Assembly (NCBI GenBank): GCA_036250195.1
Contig: JAVHZZ010000003.1
Location: 334,143,875 to 334,207,874, forward strand
Source: Mixophyes australis
Lineage: Eukaryota > Chordata > Amphibia > Anura > Limnodynastidae
Length of the DNA stretch: 64,000 nt
Direction: 5' to 3'
This document shows, in pieces, positions 55,590-64,000 of this stretch. The translations under genes and the position numbers were made by a program. The notes beneath the pieces were generated by a model, which saw nothing but the letters and a program-made list of their open reading frames with translations, ran no database searches and had not been told where the DNA came from. Numbering within the stretch: position 1 is the first letter of the stretch; each line of letters begins with the position of its first letter.

Positions 55590-56705
55590 ACCAAGGTTTG
55601 ATTTTGATGTTCTTTCGGTGCCCTGTAGGTGGTACATCAGACTTTACCCATAAACTTCTCAACTGTTTAAATCTTCTGGATGTTTGATTTGTGCTGTCTC
55701 TTGTTGTACGTTTCGATGGCATTGGCCAGTTAGACACATATTCCACTGCTCTATCTGGATTTTTTGGAGTCATACCTAGCTTTTTTTTTTTTTCCAACCT
55801 CTGTTACAAACCTCTCCTGGATAGACAGAGAGTTAAAGGTCTCCATGTGCTTCTTAAGGTCTTCAGATAGGAAAAACTGCTTCACAATACTACTGTAACA
55901 GATCTATTTCACCAGAAATGATGTCATATTCTCTGGGCAGCTCCAACTATCAACACTCTAGGTTGATCCAGAGTAAGAGCTGTATTTTGAAACCCACCAA
56001 GCTTTCCATTGCTGCGGATACTGCCTCTGTCCCTGGTCAGTAATTTTGGGCAGATTTGAGGACTTGACCGGCTGCTTTCAGTATGCATTAGCTGTATCTA
56101 GGATATCCAGAATGATTGCATGGCTCTTTATTTTCTGGGAATAGCACGAGATCTCTGTCAAATACTGGATTACCTGTAGCCTGAAATCAGCTCTTTCCAT
56201 TACACTGGTGTGATAAAGGCTATCACTAGTTTGGCAGAGGCCTCTGATGAATAGAATCCAATGGTAGGACCTGTTAGCGGCCCAGTGTCCTGTTATAAAT
56301 GCGACAGGCAGCACCACACAGTTCATGTCGCTAGCCAAGTGTCAGGATATTATTATTGTTACTTCATCCTCTTCAATGTAAGCTAGGTGAGCGATCTTTC
56401 CTAGGGCATCACTACTGCCCATTATAATAGAGGGAAGAGGACATTTCCTCTTGGGATGATCCTTCAAGGCTTCTGCTTGTGTTCTCTTCTGTATTATAAT
56501 GTTGTTCTATTATGGTTTTCACTGACATTGCAAGGTTGTCTTTATGTTGTTCCTTCCTAAAGTGTGTTGCTCTGGCCTTGGCTTCTTCTGATTGACATTT
56601 AGTTTCAACAGACACACTGACCGCTTTATCAGGATCTGGTGTAAGATTTCTCTTTCCTGGATGGCTTTTCAGGTTGTTCTTATTATCTACATATTTACAT
56701 TGCAA
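55590..56705 (-). pseudogene. Unidentified broken coding-like stretch
   Basis: Three - strand open segments lie in order: 56705-56412 (97 codons, charged, KSHPGKRNLTPDPDKAVSVS), 56338-56078 (86 codons) and 55797-55582 (71 codons, ending TGHRKNIKIKPWSF and a stop). Their amino-acid usage looks protein-like (few homopolymers, mixed charge), and stop-interrupted frames connect them. I do not recognise the family. It may be a retropseudogene or the gag-like ORF of a retroelement. Confidence 0.3.
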
Positions 56706-56710
56706 GGATA

Positions 56711-57161
56711 GGACTGGGTATACACTACAGTGTTTTTACCCGATTATCGGCCAATCACACGATAAACGACTGGCAATATCGCATTAGTGTGTGCGCTCCA
56801 AAGATGAATGATTCTCATTCCAAAACACATTGTATCGCTTAATTTGATTTTTAAACTGAACTAAAAATTTCATTCAATGATTGAACGATGTTGTTCCAAT
56901 TCTGCAGTGTCTGCACTGACGACCAGCAGTGTCCATAGATCTCTGTGGAGTGTGCAGAGTCACAGTCTTTTCAGCCGATGGTTATGACAGATGAGGAGCC
57001 CAGATCTGAAGGTAAATCTTGTAAAACATGTTCAGTGTGTACACATGAAACAGCATGCTGATCCGGACTCTTTTTTTTTTTTTTTTTTTTTTTTGTCCAG
57101 TCAGTGGTAAAATCATTACGATATTGCATCGGGAGAAATTTTCTCTAGTGTATACCCAGCC
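56711..57161. mobile_element. MITE family C, copy 3
   Basis: The left end GACTGGGTATACACTACAGT and the right end TCTAGTGTATACCCAG are inverted. The interior matches copy 1 (CAGCCGATGGTTATGACAGA, CAGATCTGAAGG, CAGCATGCTGAT). A T-homopolymer of about 24 bases (57071-57094) has expanded inside it. Confidence 0.8.
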
Positions 57162-58064
57162 TAAGTCCTGTTTAGATTGTAAGATGCCAAATCAGCAACT
57201 GATAACTGACTGTTCTATACCAAGCAGTTACTTTTATTTCAAAGCTGAGTGACCTCACAAAGGCTGTTATTATGTAAATCAGTCACCTGTTCAGCTGCAT
57301 GCAGCAGTGAATGTTCCGCACAGTCAGATCTAGGCTACAATCAACGTGTTTTTGATTTTTCCTGGGATTTATGGTTTCAAAGCCATGGTTGTGCCCAAAG
57401 TGGGTTGAACATGTTTGGAAATATATGTTGCATGATGTATGTAGGAGTAAAGTGTTGCCTTTTGTTATGGAAACTGAACATATTGACCTACACACTTACA
57501 TCATGTAGAATCTCATTTCTACATATACGATGCATAGGCATGTACAGCACATTTCATTAGGGCGTGCATACAGGCAAACCTAGAGAGGGATTCTCAGCTT
57601 GCCGTCGGAGGGGGTGTCTAGCACCGCCTAGGGGGGAGGGTGTCTAGAAGTGTCCCCAGATCATATTATGCCACACAGTTGTGCTGACAGTTCATATTAT
57701 ACCATGCAGTAGTGACCCCAATTCACATTAGGCCAAAGATAAGTGCCCCCAGTTCATATTATGTCACAGTAGTAGCATATCCTGACTGAGAGGGACAAGC
57801 ACCCAAACTTGGGACTGTCTCACTAGATTCAGGACAGACAGTACTGGAAAGAAATAGGTTTATTTGTTAAATTTGAAACAGCTCGCAGTGATGTCCGGCT
57901 GCACACATTGCCAAACATTATGGTAGGAATCTTCACTCAGACACGTTGCACAGGGTTGAACATCCCCCATAGTATTCACATTTAATAATAGAACTAGTTC
58001 TCACATCCACTCCCGAGTTTAAATTAAGAGCTTACACATTTAACAAATAGACGTATTTCATCAT
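57162..58064. repeat. Intergenic; degenerate tandem repeat of about 31-36 bp at 57640-57775
   Basis: The phrases CCCCAGATCATATTATGCCA, GACAGTTCATATTATACCAT, CCCCAATTCACATTAGGCCA and CCCCAGTTCATATTATGTCA follow one another, giving about four diverged units. The remainder shows nothing that I recognise. Confidence 0.5.
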
Positions 58065-59138
58065 CATCAACATTTATTTATATAGCATCAACAGATTCCG
58101 TAGCACTTTACAATTGGGAACAAAAAGTAATAAAACAATACTGGGTAATACATACATATGTAGAGGTAAGAAGGCTCTGCTCGCAAGCTTTCAATCTATG
58201 GGACAATAGTTTGATACACAAGAGTAAGTGCTACATCATAATGAATATTTGTCCAGCTAGAATGCAAAGGTTACAAAGTATTTAGTGGGATGTATGCTCA
58301 GTCACACAGCAATGTTGATCAGAGGGATATTGTCTTGTGTAAGCTGTGTAGAGGGTGGTAATAGGGTAACCTAGGGAGATTAAGAGGGTGGTTGAGGAAT
58401 ATTATAAGCTTGTCTGAAGAGGTGGGTTTTCAGAGAACGCTTGAAGGTTTGAAGACTAGAGGAAAGTCTTACTGTGCGAGGGAGTGAATTCCATAGAGTG
58501 GGTGCAGCCTGAAAAAAGTACTGTCACCGAGAATGGGAGGAAGTGATGAGAGTGGAAGAGAGACGCAGATCTTGTGCAGAATGGAGGTGTCGAGTTGGGA
58601 GATATTTTGAGACAAGTGAGGAGATGTATGTCTGTGCAAATGTGAGGATTGCCTTGTATGTTAGTAGAAGAATTTTATATTGGATTTGTTGAAAAACAGG
58701 CAATCAATGTAGAGACTGACAAAGTGACTCAGCAGATGTAAAACGATTTGCAAGGAAAATCAATCTAGCCGCTGCGTGCAAAATAGATTGTAGGGGCTCG
58801 ATTCTGATTTTGGGTAGACCAGTAAGGTAGGAATTACAATAGTCGATGCGGGAGATGATGAGTGCCTAAAGTTTTTGCAGTGTCTTGTGTGAGATATGTA
58901 AGTATTCTGGAAATGTTTTTTAGATGTATGTAACATGATGTAAATATAGAGTAGATGTGGGGAACAAAGCATAGTTGCGAGTCAAGGATTACACCTAGGC
59001 AGCAAGCTTGCGGGGTGGGATTTATGGTCATGTTGTCAACAGAAATAGAAATATGTCAGGCAGTAAGCTTCCATTATTGAGTGGGAATATTATTAATTCT
59101 GTTTTTAAAAGATTGAGTTTGAGTTGGCGAGAAGACAT

Positions 59139-59690
59139 TCAAGATGAAATAGCAGAAAGACAGTCAGTAACGCGAGACAACACAGATGGTGAAAGATCAG
59201 GAGAGGATAGATAAATTTGTGTATCATCCGCATAGAGAGGATACTGAAATCCAAAGGAGCTTATTAGTTTTCCTAAAGAAGTGGTGTAGATAGAGAATAG
59301 CAGAGGACCTACGACTGAGCCTTGTGGTACTTCAACTGATAAAGGAAGTGGAGTAGAGGTTGTTCCACAGAAATTAACACTGAAAGAGTGATTAGATAGG
59401 TAGGATGAGAACCAGGATAGGACAGTGCCTTCAAGACATATGGATTTTAACATCTGTATGAGGAGAGAGTGGTCAACAGTGTTGAATGCTGCAGAGAGAT
59501 CCAGGAGAATTAGAAGAGAGTAATCGCCTTTAGTTTTAGCTGTGATCAGATCATTGACAACCTTGGTCAGCGCAGTCTCTGTGGAGTGTTGAGACAGAAA
59601 GCCTGATTGAAGAGGATCCAATAGGTTGTTTGCAGAAAGAAAATGTGTGAGGCGAGTGTAAGCAATCGCTCGAGAAGTTGGGAGGGGCAT
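59139..59690 (-). pseudogene. Reverse transcriptase domain of the L2-type LINE
   Basis: An open segment of 183 codons contains the RT boxes in order: [57 protein letters not shown] and [16 protein letters not shown]. The YADD catalytic motif is intact. The flanking frames are broken, so the full ORF2 is not functional as it stands. Confidence 0.9.
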
Positions 59691-60389
59691 GGGAGCTGAG
59701 AGAAGGGGCGATAAATTGAGAATTTGAGTCAGAATTTTGTTTTTGTTTCAATAGGAGTAATCACTGCGTGCTTGAATAGTGATGGAAAGATACCAGTTGA
59801 GAGAGAGATTACAGATTTTTGTTAAAGGTGGAATGAGCACATGAGAACAGGGACCTACCAGTTTGTGAGGATATGGGATCAAGAGTACAAGAGGTAGAGT
59901 AGGAAGATGAGAAGAGAATAGAAACTTCCTCTTCATTTGTGGGATCAAATGAAGAGAGGGTGTCAGAGGGTGCTGGGAAGCAATTGAGCTGATTGCTAGT
60001 CGAGGGCGATGATACCATTTCAAGTCTGATTTAAATGTGTTATAAAGGCATTTGGGGTTAGAAGCCGGAGCATAGATGAGAGATTGGAAGTATGTTTGTT
60101 TAGCAGTGTGCAGAGCACTTCGATAGGAGTGGTAGATAGCAGTATATGCACTGAAATCAGTGGTACAAGATTTACGTCAGTGATTTTCAGCTTTACGAGA
60201 GTTTTTGTAGATTTTGTGTTACTTTAGTGTGCCACGGTTGACAACAAAGTCTATGTGGAGTATGAAGAGTCGCTGGAGCCACTTTATCAGGGACAGTTGC
60301 TAGAGTAAGGTGAAAATGAGGAATTGCCATATCAGGGGAGGAGAATGTAGAAATTGGGGAGAGAAGGTGTTGGAGAGAGGTGGAAAACT

Positions 60390-61100
60390 GTTGAAAATCA
60401 ATAGAGGTAATATTGCCAGGTATGAGGAGGCTTGGAAGAGTTTGACAGCAAGGAGTTTAAAGAACTGGGAGCAAGCAAGTAACTAATAAGGTGATGATCT
60501 GAGAGGGGGAAATGAGTGTTAAGGAAATTAGAAACTGAACTTAGTCTATAGATCAAGACAGTGGCCATCCTGATGAGTAGCAGATTCAATCCACTGGGAG
60601 AGGTCAAGTGAGAAGGTTAGAGAGAGCAGTTTTGAAGCAGCATTGAAACATGGATTAGCAATAGGGATGTTGAAATTACCCATGATGATGGTGGGGATGT
60701 CAGAATATAAGTGAGGGAGCCATGCAGAGAAGTGTTCAAGAAATTGTTGGTGGGGTCCAGGGGCGTGATAGATGACAGCAATACGCATAGAGAATGGGTT
60801 AAAAATCCTAAAAGTATGTACTTCAAAAGATATGAACGTAAGTGATGGGACATTTGGTAGAACTGTGAACGTGCACCGTGGGGAGAAAAGTAGTCCAACC
60901 CCACCTACTTCTCTGTCTCCAGGTCTGGGAGTGTGGGTGAAATGGAGGCCACCATGTGAAATGGCTGCAGGTGAGGTAGTGTCCGATTGTGTGGGCCATG
61001 TTTCTGTTATTGCCAGAAGGTTGAGGTTGTTTGAGAGGAAGAGGTCATGTACGAAGGTTAGTTTGTTACAAACAGAGAGTGCATTACAAAGGGCACATTT
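60390..61100 (-). pseudogene. APE-type endonuclease domain of the L2-type LINE (frameshifted)
   Basis: Motifs recognised across frames: NALSVCNKLTFVHDLFLSNN plus LLAITETW (the ITETW box holds the catalytic Glu), LRIAVIYHAPGPHQQFLEHF, and IPTIIMGNFNIP (the GDFNIP box, with Asp replaced by Asn). At least two frame changes separate them. Confidence 0.75.
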
Positions 61101-61450
61101 AAAGGACTTTGGAAGAGAGGGGAGACAGGTGATGTGTTTGAGGTTTGCTGGATTTCGCTAGCATTAAAATATATGCGTGTGGGGGATCTGGATTAGGTGA
61201 TAGATCACAAGCTAATAGAAGCAGGGAGGAAGAAAGGTAGGAAAGATGATTGTAAGATGTGTGTCCTTTTAGTTTCTGGCGACGGGGAGACTGTTATAAC
61301 TATTGAGTTTAAATAGGAAAACAGTTCAGGAGTGTTCACTAGAGGTGAGTGAAGTAATGAAGAGGCAATGTAGACAGATGTGTGTGTTGCAGGAAGGGTG
61401 AAGAAGGAAATAGTTCTAAAGATAATGCCATGAAGGAAAAGCAATTACAA

Positions 61451-63030
61451 TTATTTGTCAAACATTGGTATTTGGAATGAAAATAACAACAAATACAGGA
61501 AATCAAAGAATTGCCTAGTGGTAATGTCCTGTGCAATCAGAAGTAGCAGAGTAAAGATGCTGCAGATGTAGATTGTTTCTAGATGTCTTCAATTGTTGTT
61601 CAAAGTTTGTTCAACAGTCTTGTTTAACTGTATTTTCTAAACACTTTGTGACAAAACCACCTACTGCAGAAAACACTTGTCTGCCCCCCACATACACACT
61701 CCCCCAGACTAGATGGTAAGTTATAGTGAGGCAGACTTCAAAATAAGTTACATCTGTGCTAATTGGACAGCTGATCTCCAAAAAAAAACAGAAAAACAGC
61801 GCTAAAATACAAACCAGAGTCAGTAATTAAGTGAAATGTCAAAAACCAGGGCAGAAATAAAAAGAATATATTTATTGCACATACATTCAATTATATCCAG
61901 TGTTGAACAAAGAGACAATTTCTCTTAAATATAATAACATACATAAAAGAACTCTTGAGCAAGATAGGACCTATCATACACACATGTATAGCGACAAAAA
62001 AAGTTGTTAATGTCCGGAATCCAAAGTCACATAAATTAATATAGATGAGTATCTAACAGCATCTGATGAAGGTAATAAATGCACTGTAAAATGTAACAGG
62101 ATTAGCAAGCCTACTATCAGTCCCATGGTTTTCACTGTTCCTACTTATTGCTGGACTGATAGTAAGTTTGCTAAATAGACTTATAGGGGAAAAATAGTAA
62201 ATTTTCTCTCTTTTTATTTATGTACACAGAATATGCAATTGGCCTTAAAGGCAATTCTTGTCTAAATCTTACGTGTGTTTCCAAAGATGAATTAGTATAC
62301 CTTACACCAGGATTTCTCCAGTCCTCAAATATACCCAAGAGTTGACCTTTTTTTTTTAAAATGTATTTATTTCTTTAAGATTCCTCTCCATAGTAAAGAA
62401 TAACCACTAAGGTGAATCCTCAAAACAAATTATTACAGTGGTGGGAGATGAATAATACTGAACCAAGATGTGTACAATGCATTGAGCCCAGTGAGTTCCA
62501 GCCCCTGATGCTGTCTGTGGCATTGCAGAGCAACCTGCCCATCTCCCCAGCACCTCAAAGCTAGCAGTCACTTCCACACAGAATGGCTCCAGGGTTAAGT
62601 GCAGTGGTAAACAGCGGTCACTACATGAGTGCATTGACTGCCATTGGTACCAAAGTAATTACAAGGGTGGTAGATAAAGTATTCTCCCTCCCTTGTGCTT
62701 CCTTTAACTGGCTGACCTAAGAATTGTGAACTTAGGACAAGGTTGTACCCTTTTGTTTTACTAGGTGGGAGATTTCCAGGGGACAATTGATCCATGGTAA
62801 AAAATCTTTAGGGTATTTACACAGAGGTGATTTTTCTGTGCCCTGGTTCTGTTGTTGGTTGAGGTTTAGTGGTTTTGTAATGCATTTCAAAATAGGGAAC
62901 TCTATTACCTGTGCCGTAAAGACGGTTTGTGCACAACAGCCTTCAATGTACATGCAGGGTGACTGATAAACTTAACACTATACAGCATTCACTATTATGC
63001 AGAGCCATGAACTAGCACATTGTTATTAAT
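61451..63030. other. Intergenic; no gene recognised
   Basis: Bases 61770-62000 contain AAAACAGCGCTAAAATACAA and TATATTTATTGCACATACAT, similar in style to the repeat at 6270. A small inverted pair (CTACTATCAGTCC against GGACTGATAGTAAG) lies at 62111-62176. Short open frames lack domains. Confidence 0.35.
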
Positions 63031-64000
63031 CACCAATTGTCAGGAGCCAGCAACAAGCACAGTGCCAGCATAACCAACTGCCTGGAGCCAGCACAAGCAC
63101 AGTGCCAGTATAACCAACTGCCTGGAGGCAGGAACTAGCACAGTGCCAGAATAACCAACTGCCTAGAGGAAGGAACTAGCACAGTGCCTGTAATTATCCA
63201 ATTCTCAGAGCCACAAACAGGCACAGTAACCAGTAATCACCCACTTCCTAGAGCCACAAACAAGCACAGTACCAGTAATCGCCCACTTCCCAGAGCTACA
63301 AGCTAGCACAGTACCAGTAATCACCCACTTCCCAGAGCCACAAGCTAGCACAGTACCAGTAATCACCCACTTCCCAGAGCTACAAGTTAGCACAGTACCA
63401 GTAATCACCCTCTTCCCAGAGCCACAAGCTAGCACAGTACCAGTAATCGCCCACTTTACAGAGCTACAAGCTAGCACAGTACCAGTAATCACCCACTTCC
63501 CAGAGCCACAAGCTAGCACAGTACCAGTAATCACCCACTTCCCAGAGCTACAAGTTAGCACAGTACCAGTAATCACCCACTTCCCAGAGCCACAAACTAG
63601 CACAGTACCAGTAATCACCCATTTCCTAGAGCCACAAACAAGCACAGTACCAGTAATCACCCACTTCCTAGAGCCACAAACAAGCACAGTACCAGTAATC
63701 ACCCACTTCCCAGAGCCACAAGCTAGCACAGTACCAGTAATCACCCACTTCCTAGAGCCACAAACAAGCACAGTACCAGTAATCACCCACTTCCTAGAGC
63801 TACAAGTTAGCACAGTACCAGTAATCACCCACTTCCCAGAGCCACAAGCTAGCACAGTACCAGTAATCACCCACTTCCTAGAGCCACAAACAAGCACAGT
63901 ACCAGTAATCACCCACTTCCTAGAGCCACAAACAAGCACAGTACCAGTAATCACCCACTTCCCAGAGCTACAAGCTAGCACAGTACCAGTAATCGCCCAC
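63031..64000. repeat. 42-bp satellite array, runs off the right edge
   Basis: The unit AGAGCTACAAGCTAGCACAG plus TACCAGTAATCACCCACTTC and CC (42 bp) is repeated about 19 times from about 63200 to the window end. More diverged units (GCCAGCATAACCAACTGCCT type) lie at 63031-63200. As 42 is a multiple of 3, the - strand stays open for 258 codons with a 14-residue repeat (GSGKWVITGTVLAC). This has no start or promoter logic and is not taken as a gene. The array edge is sharper inside and more diverged at its left border, as is usual for satellites kept uniform by unequal exchange. Confidence 0.93.

Larger units (their letters stand above)
58065..61450 (-). mobile_element. L2-type LINE, nearly full length, inactivated
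   Basis: Read on the - strand from about 61450. The start region has LSPNPDPPHAY near 61180, where active elements have a D.EPNPGP motif. Endonuclease blocks run 61090-60400 (SVCNKLTFVHDLFLSNN, LLAITETW, IAVIYHAPGPHQQFLEHF, IIMGNFNIP). The RT lies at about 59750-59139. The 3'UTR and tail are at 58200-58065 (GTGCTACGGAATC-like, TATATAAATAAATGTTGATG). Frameshifts and stops occur through the endonuclease and after the RT. Its tail resembles that of the SINEs here, so an L2 machinery probably mobilised them. Confidence 0.85.

Noticed and set aside
63205..63981. 258-codon open - strand frame
   Set aside because: It is produced by a 42-bp satellite, a period divisible by three. It has no domain and no flanking gene structure.
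51366..64000. TASP1 first exons, expected next to ESF1 from human gene order
   Set aside because: I looked on the + strand for the N-terminal protease sequence and saw nothing convincing. It may lie beyond the window.

Overview
This window is vertebrate nuclear DNA, most likely from a frog or other amphibian. Its two recognisable protein genes are split into short exons with GT/AG borders and long introns. The rest is packed with DIRS-like retroelement relics, L2-type LINEs, tRNA-headed SINEs with an L2-like tail, Tc1/mariner relics and many hAT-like or foldback MITEs. The amphibian assignment is inferred from this repeat mix and from protein divergence. No marker gene proves it.

The main gene is ESF1 on the + strand. 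Thirteen coding exons between 17,562 and 51,236 join in frame into an 843-residue protein, close to the 851 residues I remember for the human protein. Every exon junction keeps the reading frame, and the start codon, stop codon and poly(A) signal are all present. ESF1 is a nucleolar factor for processing pre-18S rRNA.

Head-to-head with it on the - strand lie the first three coding exons of NDUFAF5 (14,753-15,022, 12,594-12,634 and 10,301-10,364). NDUFAF5 is a mitochondrial complex I assembly factor. Its remaining exons were not found and probably lie left of the window. The roughly 350-500 bp between the genes looks like a shared, CpG-containing bidirectional promoter with a near-consensus ZNF143/Staf-type site. 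The same gene pair is divergent on human chromosome 20p12.

Layout. 1-10.3 kb: 33-bp minisatellite, MITEs, a DIRS-like RT/RNase H relic on the - strand split by another repeat, a decayed L2 fragment. 10.3-15.0 kb: NDUFAF5 exons 3-1 with SINEs and a foldback MITE nested in a SINE. 15.0-17.5 kb: shared promoter and ESF1 intron 1 with a long hairpin MITE. 17.5-51.3 kb: ESF1, whose introns hold a 98-99% identical 0.28-kb segment on both sides of exon 3, SINEs, several MITEs, a DIRS-like tyrosine-recombinase relic with inverted terminal repeats, a Tc1 relic and a GC-rich 30/28-bp minisatellite. 51.3-64 kb: intergenic, with MITEs, a Tc1/mariner transposase relic, an unidentified broken coding-like stretch, a nearly complete but dead L2 LINE, and a 42-bp satellite running off the right edge.

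No convincing new multi-gene system is visible. The most interesting items are the architecture of the shared promoter, the repeat pair around ESF1 exon 3, the DIRS relics, and the tandem arrays that create long false ORFs.
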